In this document: positions 36,690 through 46,843 of the stretch, piece by piece
How the letters are laid out: each line of letters opens with the position of its first letter
How positions within the stretch are numbered: position 1 is the stretch's first letter
Source: Lepraria neglecta
Taxonomy: Eukaryota; Ascomycota; Lecanoromycetes; Lecanorales; Stereocaulaceae
DNA length: 64,000 bases
Assembly (NCBI GenBank): GCA_033220425.1
Contig: CM065652.1
Location: 4,650,001-4,714,000 of the forward strand
Direction: 5' to 3'
Notes under the pieces: model-generated
Told to the model about the DNA's origin: nothing
Databases searched by the model: none
The model's input: the letters and a program-made list of their open reading frames with translations, nothing else
Made by a program: the position numbers and the translations under genes

Positions 36690-39600
36690 TTAAATAGGCG
36701 TCTCTGTCAACTCCTTCAACGGCTCTATTACATTCTTCGCGAATTCTTTCAAAATGCTAATATCCAGGTCTTCCGAGCTGTCCATGCTTCCGCTCAAGCA
36801 GAAGTGGACCACGTCTCTATACACAGCGCCTACCGTTACACCTAAGAACGGCACATGAATTTTGATTAGTTCTTGTCTGAATTCGGTCAAATCCATCCTT
36901 AAGCACCTCTGGCTTGTCGCCCATACACGCAACGGTTGCCAAAACCCTAATTCTAATAGGATTAGACCTAGACTGTAATAATCGTAGTTCGCCTGATATC
37001 GTTCCGTGCGAGCGTATTCCGGATGCTGATAATCTTGAAAATCAGCTCTGCTAGCCGGGCTAGCTTGGCTGACCAGGCTAGCTTGGCTGACCGGGCCAGC
37101 CGAATCCCAATTTTTCCCACCAAGCCGGCTCTTATGGAGGCCGACGACATACGGTCGTCGAAGTGCCCGCGGGGCGAGTATGCGGCTGCTGCTTTGTTCG
37201 CTGTCCCTGATATCAAAGAATAGAATGTTATTAGAGTTGAAGTTTTCGTGAAGCCAGCCTATGTTGTGAAAATCTCCTAAGAACTGGGCAAGTACAGACG
37301 CCAACTGTAACTTGTCACCAAGAAGAGGCTGACATTTCTTGTTTCCAATAAGCTGGAGTAATGTTGTAGTCGAAGAGCCAATGTCCCCTTCTGCGTCATT
37401 TATCGGAATTTGATAGAGAAAGCCATATCCAGCCATGTCGCCTGTATTTTCAAAAGCACCAATGCATTCCAGCGTTCGCATACCCGCAGGCTTGGTTTTC
37501 TCGCTAAAACCCTGAGCCTTGTAGCTCATTACAATTGCGCGTTGGTCCGGCCGAACCTTCTCCCAACCACGAGAATAGTACATCCACTCAATCAGCACGG
37601 GTAACCCGCTGAAAAGACCGAATTCATGGTGGTGGACTGCTCGAAGTCGTCTCTGAACATCATTCTCTGAAACAATGAAACCTTCCGGCATACTTGTGGG
37701 ATTGGATTTCATATTCAGTCCAATCCTTTTCATCATGGCCAAAGCTGCACATTTCTCGTAAGTTGAATCATCTTCAGATTTGAAGGCCCGCTCAACATCG
37801 TCCAGACGACCAACGTCTTCTGTGTCCAACATGGCCCGAAGCCAGGCCGCTTCTGCCTTTCTCCGTTCATTCATTGGCAAAAGGTTCCATAGAGTCTCAA
37901 CTAGTTCATTGATATCATTTTCAAAGCGTTCACCAAAACTAGCGCATTTGTCTGCGCTATACTCCTGCCCTACAGTCGTGTTAGGCACCATTGCAAGGCT
38001 CTGGGACTCGACTTTATGAAAGCGTCCTGCCATAGTTTTGAGAGCTTTGAGATATTCGTCGTAGCGACTGGTCAGATTGCTGGATGGCAAGAAAATTATC
38101 TTGTCGCTATCCAAACCTGTAACGTAGCCAAAAGCTGCAAACCGCTCACTCTCGAACCATAATCTCATCCTATTGAAGGTCTGATCCGTCCTATTTGCAG
38201 CAGATTGTTTCATGTACTTGTGGATTAGGTCGCGTACAGTGATAAAATGAGCTTTCAGGCTAACTTGGGTGAGATCCGCACAAATATCTTCGATTTTTGG
38301 ACGATCTTCAGTGTCCCTTTTCAGCGCTTTCCTCGCTAGATTGGCAAGTATTAAGACGGGACCGGGATGCAACAGACCATGTGTTAACGAATCAAGCCAT
38401 TGAAGAACAACAGACTTGAGGCTCCCGTCTTTGTCGTGAAAACAGCTGTCCTCCCAACCCGGTGACCGACCGCTCAATCTTAGCTTGCGAAATTCTTTCA
38501 GACTTGCCGCTCCCCTCTTCATATAGATGATTACTTCGATCATTAAGCAGCCAAAAGCCCAGACATCAATCGCTCGACCAACGTTTTGTTCAACGAAGCT
38601 CCCATTTACGCACTCCGGGGCAAGATAGTCTCCGTCCGTGTCCTCCCACGGCGTCTGGGATGGAATATCTATAGGCTTGAACTTCCCGAGCCCAAAATCT
38701 GCGAGAATAAACGTCTCTTGGCTTATTAATACGTTAGCAGGTCGGAGATCATGATGATAACCAATTGCATCGATATCCAAGCCATGTCTCTCTTTCTCGA
38801 GATGAAGTTTGTGGGTGCTGCATAGTGCTGAGGCTAATCCACGAAGAGCCGAGAAGAATGTAAAGTCCCGATTGAAATCTCCGAACCGAGATTCGCTTTG
38901 GAGAAAAGCCTTAAGGTCTGTTTCATAGCTCGGAAATAGAAAGTTATGTCTTTCACCGTAGGTGTAGGAACCAAGTAAGCGGATGATATTTGGATGTGCA
39001 AGTCGATCGAGAAGGAGTAAGCAAGTGTGCTCGTTGAGGAATGTCGTATTATACGCCTCTTTGGTCTGACCCTTTCCAAGTCTAATTTCTTTCCTCACCA
39101 CCTGAATGGGGCCGCTCTGTAAGGACATTAGTACTTGGATTATTTTCCTCTCTCCAACTATACTAGGCTTGAATCGCATTGCCTATAACGAAAGTGATGG
39201 ACGTGAACTTACCTGATTGAGTACAAACTCCTGCTGAGAATTGAAAATCATCACCTTGAATATATCGCCAAACCCGCCTTCAGCAATAAATTCTGGCTCA
39301 CCCACGAACGGAAGAATCCTCTCGCTATTGTTGATACGTCTATGATAATCACGCATATCCCGTGAAAATTTGTACGGTAGGAACTGCCGCTGGTAATCTC
39401 GCGCAAAGAAGATACCGAAGTCGCCTGCTATCTGCTTTGCTACGGCTTCGCTCAAAGGTAATTGAGCGTCTAGTACTTCGTTCTTGCGGAACTCAGTAAT
39501 CAAGTCTTCTTCTCCGTTCTTAATCAAAATTGCAAACATCCGAGTACCTTTCTCATGTATCGTATGGGCTAAGCCCGTCTTTTCGATGATCGGACATTCT

Positions 39601-39749
39601 AATTCATCCACAGCTTTCCTAACGTCATCTAGGGTGAATATGACCTCAAGATAAAGTTCTGGGAAGAAGGAATGGAGAGATTCTGACTGCACCATCTTGC
39701 CTTCAATTTGCCTCTTCAAGAATCTGATGGTCTCTTTTCTGGCTGCCAT
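36690..39749 (-). CDS. Tandem protein kinase-pseudokinase, two exons
   Basis: The start ATG at 39749 gives MAARKETIRFLK; the open frame extends farther but only from a non-ATG codon. Exon 1 is 39749-39213. The donor GTAAGT is at 39212. An AG at 39168 gives a 45-bp intron and about 1004 residues; an AG at 39183 would give an unusually short 30-bp intron and five more residues. Domain 1 (about residues 165-480) has AEGGFGDIF, VVRKEI, YHHDLRPANV, LADFGLGKF and YLAPEC, so it looks catalytically competent. The C-terminal region (about 680-960) is kinase-like but has LHENFNSNNILFF where HxDxxxxN should be and no DFG; QHPEYARTERYQANYDYYSL plus GLILLE matches the kinase-like tails of fungal HeLo/HET-S-associated proteins. 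The likely role is cytosolic signalling with a regulatory pseudokinase. A GCTAGCTTGGCTGACC-type repeat (37050-37095) gives a SQAS-rich insert. No RIP stops. Confidence 0.85.
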
Positions 39750-40228
39750 CGCGTGTGGCGGGAAAGAATCAAATGTTGCAAAACTTGATTTCTGAAAGAT
39801 TAACAAGACTGCACGGTTCTCAAATCCGTGTAGTCACGGTCATGGGGGAAGAGGCTCAAAGGAAAGAAAGCGCTGCGTTGCAAGAGGATAACGGTCAGGT
39901 CGGCATTGAGCGGCTAGGGCCCAGTGGTGGGAAACTTTTTACTCCATGCTGGTTAGCCGACTTGTAATCAGGCTGCGCCGGAGCGCATTGCGGCCTGATG
40001 CACGATGCCCCACCACAGCACAAAAATGAAATTGAGGGACAGAACAAGGCATGACTTGCAGTGGTCGCATACCCAACATGCAGGGATTTTGGCACTACCT
40101 CTTTACTCTCACAAACATCTCCCCAAGCCTCGCAACAGTCAAGATTCAGGCAGGCTATAGATTAACACTACTCCCAAAGATAATGCAAAGTGGTGTTCTC
40201 TTTCCAATCCCCTGCATGGTTGCCCTTT
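39750..40228. other. Intergenic between kinase-pseudokinase and small gene
   Basis: 480 bp of ordinary composition; both neighbours run on the minus strand, so it should hold the kinase gene promoter. No specific site identified. Confidence 0.4.
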
Positions 40229-40524
40229 TCATCTCGTATTGATAACGGAATCGATTTCCGCCTGGGAAAGTTTGGCTGTCTTCAGCAATGTGTTACAAGG
40301 TGGCAGCTGATATTTACATATTACCTGGGTCAGGCCCCTCGGCGCTTTTATCTCGACCTGCTCATCGGCGACCTGAAGCCACACGTAAGCCCTTGGACTA
40401 ATAACGTACCAATCCGCTGGCTTAATACCGTAACCCTATAATCATTGCCGAACTCCCTCTTGAGAATCGCATCTAGCTTGCCTCTGTTCAAGTATTTCTT
40501 TTCCAGAATGGTTAACTTTTCCAT
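40229..40524 (-). pseudogene. Small two-exon gene, probably frameshifted
   Basis: ATG at 40524 opens MEKLTILEKKYLNRGKLDAI, then LKREFGNDYR. The same protein appears to continue in another frame as ADWYVISPRAYVWLQVADEQ, then VEIKAPRGLTQ, up to a GTAATATGT donor at 40324. After a 63-bp intron (40262-40324, acceptor TTTCCCAG) it ends AEIDSVINTR and a stop at 40229-40231. Exon lengths 200 and 33 sum to 233, not a multiple of three, so a one-base shift near 40430 breaks it (or the base is a sequencing error). The intact product would be about 77 residues, soluble, with no motif I recognise. Confidence 0.5.
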
Positions 40525-41156
40525 TGTTATCTCGTTCAATTGTGCAAGGAGTAATGGGAAGTGGACGAATATACAGGGTAAAGCAACCTGACTTGATTGT
40601 GTTAAGAAACAACTAATTTCGTGGGCTGGCATTGAATTTAAAGCACATGGGAAGGTTGCTGCCTGGAGCTTTTGCGACTAATCAGGTTAGGGGCCAGTCA
40701 GGGTGGCAGGGTTCGATTAAGAATGGAACTCTACTTTTTATTTGTACCGGCAGCTCACCCGTTTCCTTCGTACCTACTCAACTGTTGTCCAACGCATCGT
40801 TTTGGACATTTGAGCACCCACTCATCCACTCTTGTACATACATTCATGTTTAAAAAGCGTAGCCTCTATACCATCACGTATGGAGGGCTTTTTCGGCCTA
40901 GAAGCGGCGCTTTTAAAATGCCAGCGAGCTCCTCGGATATGCAGCGGCGATAAGGTGCCGTTGGCGACGATGGTTTGCTTCACCACGCCCCTGTGCCGGG
41001 ACTGGCCAAAAAATGAGTTGTCACACCACGTTGTCCTAGATCCGTCCACCCTGCCCAAGCTGACTAGTTTTGTCGCATGCAAAAAAGCATCAGTAAGTCA
41101 GTCTGACGCACAGCCTCGATGAGCGATTTCAAGATAACTCCCCAAGGCATAAAATA
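40525..41156. other. Intergenic up to the Tc1 insertion point
   Basis: Ordinary composition. Overlapping frames of 86-96 residues on both strands (40672-41122) show no motif and are probably chance. It ends at the TA target (41155-41156) of the inverted-repeat element. Confidence 0.45.
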
Positions 41157-41246
41157 CCGTAGCTTTCAGAACCATTGGCGGGAACGCTAAAGCACTTTTG
41201 GGGTACCCTACTACACACCAAATTTTGGTGGCAGAAGAGGTATCTA
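41157..41246 (+). repeat. Left 90-bp terminal inverted repeat
   Basis: Contains GGGGTACCCTACTACACACC and a near-palindrome CACCAAATTTTGGTG. It pairs with 57137-57226 (85 of 90 positions by eye). Confidence 0.88.
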
Positions 41247-41379
41247 GGGAGAACTATACTGTAGACTATAGATATAATTCAATATTTCGCAATAGTGAGG
41301 CCCTATAGATATTATTCCTTGGTATTTGACTTATCTACCGCTACCTCCCTCGCTATTACTATAGTTCTACCGATAGATC

Positions 41380-42560
41380 TATATACCAGGGCTACTATTT
41401 AGCGAGAGCTTGAGCTCGATTTTGATAATAATACTATTCTACTCGATAGCTATAATATTAGCCTATAGATACTATAGCGTATAAAGAACAGCTGGAGATA
41501 ATATAGAGAGGTATCTATATCTAGTAAGGATCGTGACGGGAGGTCTAAAGCTCTATACTATCTACTAGAAGAAGAGCTTCTAGCGTATTTAGAATAGTAT
41601 TCTATAGTCTATCTAGACGAGATAGCCTTCTTCCTTCTAGATAAGGTTTAATATCTAAGTTAGTAAGGCTATAATCTAGAGAGCTCTTATCCGTCTTAGT
41701 TAGTTTTAGAAGAAGTACTATAAAATTACTAAAGAATATAATCAGGAGCTTTAAGACTATTAGTTTACTAAGCTCGCTAATTAGCGAGCTAACTAGCTTA
41801 TTTTTCTAGATAAAAGTACTATTTATAAGTATATAGATAAATCTTCTTCCTTCTACTTTACTAGTCGTTACTAATAGTATTTAGAGAATTAAAAATTTGG
41901 ATAGAAACCTCTAGAAAGGATACCGTTGGTAATATAGAGCCTTATAAGAAATAAGAGGTAGAGTCTAATATCTACCTTTACGATCGATAGCTATATTAAC
42001 TAGATAATATATTAGGGATCGATTACTACTACTATATTTAATAAATTTATCTAAGATCAAGTCCTCCCTTACTATACTCTATATATAAATAGTAATTCTA
42101 TATCTAAAATTATAATAGATAACTATAAAATATACTAGAGTCCTAAATTAAAAGAGCTATATTAGAAAGATCTACCCTTTTATTCGCTAGATTTAAACTA
42201 TATTAAGATATCTATTACTATATTAAAAGCTTAGATAAGGAGATATTAGGATATTATAGAGCTCTATTTAATAGATAATATATATAGAGAGTTTCTAAAT
42301 CTAGTAGTAGAGACTTAAGAAGAATAGACTAAGATAGATAATCTCTTCTATTTAGTAGAGATTAAATATAAAGATATTAATAATATAATTAGATAAGTAG
42401 AGGAGTTAGACGAAGAAGAAGAAGATATATAATTATATATATAATAAGAGGAAAAGCTTATAACCTAGGCTATATATAGATTTAGATATCTACTTAAGTC
42501 TCTAGTTAAGTCTCTATAAAATAGTCTAGATTATTAAGATTCGCTCTACTATATAGATCC
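41380..42560 (+). pseudogene. Tc1/mariner transposase, RIP-inactivated
   Basis: Plus-strand motifs survive between many stops: GSITTTIFNKFIQDQVLPYY, IIIDNYKIY*SPKLKELY (the D of the second catalytic motif, normally MDNASIH), FYSLDLNYIKIS (for YSPDLNPIEES, third motif) and ILKA*IRRY. A DDE_3-type transposase cuts the element out at its inverted repeats and inserts it at TA. This copy cannot be translated beyond short fragments. The C-terminal frame fades out before Helitron C. Confidence 0.8.
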
Positions 42561-42849
42561 TCTTATTTATATATATCCGAGTTATTATCCTAGATCTTAT
42601 CTTTATAAGCTTTCGTCTTAATAGATAGAATTATATATCTCTATTTATAGAATATCTACTAAAGCCTATTTACTAAATACCGTCGCGATAGTAATAATAG
42701 GAGATTTCTTTTTAGACCCTTAATATAAGGAGTCGTTTACCTCTTACGGCTCTATTTATTAATATTTCTAGCTAATTAGCGGCTAATCCTAGGCTTAATA
42801 CTAAGCTTACGCTACTACTTCTTATATTTATTATTCTTATAGACTTATA

Positions 42850-43632
42850 TCTTTCTTCTAATAATAGATTATCGCGACATTCGGAGCAATTGCGCACTTG
42901 CAGCCAATTATATTGGCCCTATACTTCCCCTACTAACTGCCTTCTTCGGTTAGCGCGCCAAGTAAGAACATCAAAATCGAAATACGCATCGTAACTTCTT
43001 CGCAGTACTTCCCCGCGCCACATACGTCATATGATATCTAGATAATATCACAAGTTTTGGAGTTAATTATTAGCTTGCTTGCGCATCAAGAATTTTTAGA
43101 ATCGGTCCATTTACGCAATAGTTATGAGCAAAAGAAGCGTTTTCGCCATGTTTTGCAGGCAGTGCGAGCTCGGTGGCAAATGCCAAGCATTGAGCTTGGC
43201 GCGCCCGGACCCTGGAACATCAAAAGTTGAATGCGCACCGCAACTTCTTCGCAGCAATGCCCCGCGCCACATACGTCATATGATATTGAGATACTTTGAT
43301 AAGTTTTAGAACCAAGCATGCGCTTTCCGACGCCGTTCGAATTTTGAAATTTAGTTGAAATTTGGCTAAGAAAAGCTTCAAAAACATGTTTTCGCCTGCG
43401 GAGTTCCCTGAAGCTACCGCCGCAGTCACCCCCGAAGTGCCTCCGGACCACTCAAATATTTAACCCTTAATAAGTTTCATATATTAGGGTTAGGGCTTAG
43501 CTTTATATATATAAAATATACTATAAATAGAGGGCTTTCTAATTAGGCTTAAACTTCTAAATCGAGTATAAAATAAGCGAGATATAATAGTTTTTACGGT
43601 AATCTTCTATGAAGATTACGGGTACTAACTTG
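42850..43632 (+). mobile_element. Non-autonomous Helitron copy C
   Basis: The only plus-oriented copy: TCTTTCTTCTAATAATAG at 42850, hairpin at 43599-43619, end ACTAACTTG at 43632, flanked by A and T. It holds about two ~240-bp units (783 bp in total). It interrupts the Tc1-derived sequence. Confidence 0.8.
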
Positions 43633-43943
43633 TAATATCTATAGTATAACTCTAATCTATAAACTTATCCTTAGCCTCCTTATATTATTCTATATATTTA
43701 GAGTACTTTTGTTATAACTAGAGACCATAACTAGAGATACGCCCTAACAAGCGTAGTCTCTATTATAGTACGAGTCGAACGAATTAATATCCGACTCGGA
43801 TAGGACCCTAGATACTTAGTATACTAAGCGATAAGCGGACGAGCGATACTCGCTCAATACGATTAAAAAGAGTGAGCGCAACGAGCGTAGTACGATTAGT
43901 CGCTTATAAAGAAACTTGGTAGGATTTCCTATTACTATATATA

Positions 43944-45911
43944 CAAGTGAGTGCCCGTAATCTTCACAGAAGATTACCGTAAACCGGATATATCTCGCTT
44001 ATTTTATACTCCATTTAGAAAATTTAAGCGAAATTAGAAAGTAATCTATCTATAGTATTGAATTATAAGCTTATCTATAACTTTGTATAATAGCAACGGT
44101 TTTGGTATATATAAGAGCTGGCTATTTAGATAGCTCTAGGATGCAGAAATGATCTTTGAAGCTTTACATGGTTTGGATGGTTCCAGGACACTTTTCGCCC
44201 CCGGAAGCCATTAGAATGCCCCCGGAACGAATAGGCAACATACCGCCATATCGCCATGTGCGAATAGGCAATCCGGTGCCATATCGCCATGTGCGAATAG
44301 GCAATCTACCGCCATATCGCCATGTGCGAATAGGCAATCTACCGCCATATCGCCATGTGCGAATAGAGCAATCCGGTGCCATATCTCCATGTGCGAATAG
44401 GCAACCTGCCGCCATATCGCCATGTGCGAATAGGCAATCCGGTGCCATATCGCCAACTGTGCGAATAGGCAATCTACCGCCATATCGCCATGTGCGAATA
44501 GGCAATCCGGTGCCATATCTCCATGTGCGAACAGGCAATCCAGCGCCATATCGCCATGTGCAGAATAGGTAATCCAGCGCCATATCGCCATGTGCGAATA
44601 GGCAATCCGTCGCCATATCACCATGTGCGAATGAGCCATCCGGTGCCATATCGCCATGTGCGAATGAGCCATCCGGTGCCATATCGCCATGTGCGAATAG
44701 GCAATCCATCGCCATATCGCCATATGCGAATAGGCAACCTGCCGCCATATCGAATAGGCAACCCGGTGCCATATAGCCAACAGTGCGAATAGGCAATCCA
44801 GTGCCATATCGCCATGTGCCGAATGGGCAATCCTATGCCATATCGCCATGTGCGAATAGGCAATCTACCGCCATATCTCCATGTGCGAACAGGCAATCCA
44901 TCGCCATATCGCCATGTGCAGAATAGGCAATCCAGCGCCATATCGCCATGTGCGAATTGAGCCATCCGGTGCCATATCTCCATGTGCGAACAGGCAATCC
45001 ATCGCCATATCGTCATGTGCAGAATAGGCAATCCAGCGCCATATCGCCATGTGCGAATAGGCAATCCATCGCCATATCGCCATGTGCGAATTGAGCCATC
45101 CGGTGCCATATCGCCATGTGCGAATAGGCAATACATCGCCATATCGCCATGTGCGAATAGGCAACCTGCCGTCATATCGAATAGGCAACCTGATCGCCAT
45201 ATCGCCATGTGCGAATATTGCTTATAAGTTTTGCGCAAATAGACCGATTTTGAAAATTTCGACGGTATTGGAAAGCGCATGCTTGGTTCCAAAACTGATA
45301 AGATTATCTCGATATCATATGACATATGTGGCGCGGGGCATTACTGCGAAGAAGTTGCGGTGCGCATTCAACTTTTGATGTTCCAGGGTCCGGAGGCGCC
45401 AAGCTCAATGCTTGGCATTTGCTACTGAGCTCGCACTGCCTGCAAAACAAAGTGAAAACGCTTCTTTTGCTCATAACTATTGCGTAAGTGGACTGATTTT
45501 GAAAATTTTGACGGTGTTAGAAAGCGCATGCTTGGTTCCAAAACTTATGAAATCATCTCGATATTATATGATGTATGTGGCGCGGGGAAGTCCTGCGAAG
45601 AAGTTACGGTGCGCAAGCAAAACATGGCGAAAACGCTTCTTTTGCTCATAACTATTGCGCAAATAGGCCGATTCTAAGAATTCTTGATGCGCAAGCAAGC
45701 TAATGATTGAATCCAAAACATATGAAATCATCTCGATATCATATGACGTATGTGGCGCGGGGAAGTAGTGCGAAGAAGTTGCGATGTAAATTCAAGTTTT
45801 GGTGGTTGAAGGCGCTAGCCGAGAGAGGGAACACTGAATATAGGGCCAATCTAATTGGCTATAAGTGCGGAATTGCTCCGAATTTCGCCATAATCTGTTA
45901 TTAGAAGAAGA
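43944..45911 (-). mobile_element. Helitron copy D with expanded minisatellite
   Basis: On the minus strand: starts TCTTCTTCTAATAACAG at 45911 and ends CACTCACTTG at 43944, with the hairpin at 43957-43977, A before and T after. The 5' part (45220-45900) has three ~240-bp units like the other copies. The middle differs: about 44050-44230 is sequence found in no other copy, followed by roughly 1 kb of a 33-bp tandem repeat. At 1968 bp it is the longest short copy. It sits inside a solo LTR. Confidence 0.8.
44225..45215. repeat. 33-bp minisatellite, about 29 copies
   Basis: Core unit GCCATATCGCCATGTGCGAA followed by TAGGCAATCYRNC, with small indels. Because 33 is a multiple of three it creates long frames on both strands (for example PYRHVRIGN and HGDMAPDCLFA repeats). 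These overlap in several frames at once, have no other protein features and are not called as genes. Confidence 0.95.
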
Positions 45912-46135
45912 TAGAGTATTACTTACTATTTAGAGTATCGTGCTTAACTTCTTATTCGTATCTAAACTATATACGATAGATCTCTTAGGCTAGATACTGA
46001 ATATATATCATCTAATTATATACCAGACTCGCTTAGTATCACTTGAAGCCTGCTTTATACTCTTACTCTATTGTATCTCTATTCTAGTAAAAACAATCTT
46101 TATACGATACCGTCGTACGTATATAGTTTGTAACA

Positions 46136-46385
46136 ACTTTTTACTTAGCTATCTAATAAACTCGGCTAGTTTACCTTTAATAGGGCTACTATTTCGATAG
46201 GATAAGAGGTCTAGTATTACTATAACTAAGTAAGAGATCGAGTAAAGGGTCCGAGTAGTTATCTTAGTTAGATTTATTTCTCTAGAGCGTACTTCTTTAA
46301 TTAGATCTAATATTCTCGTATCTTTTAGTAACTAGGATCCTAATATTAGTAGCTAAAAGTTAGGCTAGAAGTTATATCTATAGAG
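46136..46385. other. RIP-type remnant between LTR and gypsy element
   Basis: 250 bp of TA-rich DNA belonging to the host sequence of the nest (Tc1-derived or another old element). Nothing identifiable. Confidence 0.4.
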
Positions 46386-46843
46386 TGTTACGAACCGTGC
46401 GTTCCGGTATCGTAGTATGGATTGATTCTCAATAGGGATGGAGGTGTAGCCGGACAAGAGGTGAAGCAGGCTTCAAGTGATGCTAAGCGGGTCTGGTATA
46501 TAATTAGATGATATATATTCAGTGCCTAGCCTAAGAGATCTATCGCATGTAATCAAGTACAAGTCAGATACGAAGTTGAGCACGATGCTCCAAGTGGTAA
46601 GTAGTACTCCGTATATATAGACATACTAAACCCATGCCAAGCATTCTTGATCGCATTGATCGCACTACTATCATTACTATCATCATTCTTGATCGTACTA
46701 ATTACAATACTATCATTGCTATCGTCGTTTAGTATGCCAAGCCTTAGGGTCCTATCCGAGTCGGATACTAATTCGTCGACTCGAACCATAACGAGCGCTA
46801 CGCTCCTTAAGCGTATCCCTGATCATGTTTCCTGATCGTAATA
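46386..46843 (-). repeat. 3' LTR of gypsy element (type A U3)
   Basis: TGTTACGAACCGTGCG... to ...CTGATCGTAATA. Less mutated than the internal region. Confidence 0.85.

Larger units (their letters stand above)
43710..46135 (+). repeat. Solo gypsy LTR split by Helitron D
   Basis: LTR halves at 43710-43943 and 45912-46135 (458 bp when rejoined), from TGTTATAACTAG to TTTGTAACA. The 5-bp duplication ACTTT flanks it on both sides (43705-43709 and 46136-46140), so it is a true solo LTR left by recombination. Helitron D lies inside it. Confidence 0.85.

Noticed and set aside
37023-37223. Open frame opposite the pseudokinase
   Set aside because: Antisense shadow of the SQAS repeat region; the sense strand carries the recognisable kinase-like sequence.
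44225-45215. CRISPR-like appearance of regularly spaced repeats
   Set aside because: Units are contiguous 33-bp tandem repeats without unique spacers, inside a eukaryotic Helitron.
44156-45325. Long open frames (up to 235 residues) on both strands with HGDMAPDCLF or PYRHVRIGN repeats
   Set aside because: All are translations of one 33-bp minisatellite; the period is a multiple of three, so several frames on both strands stay open together. No start context, introns or domains.
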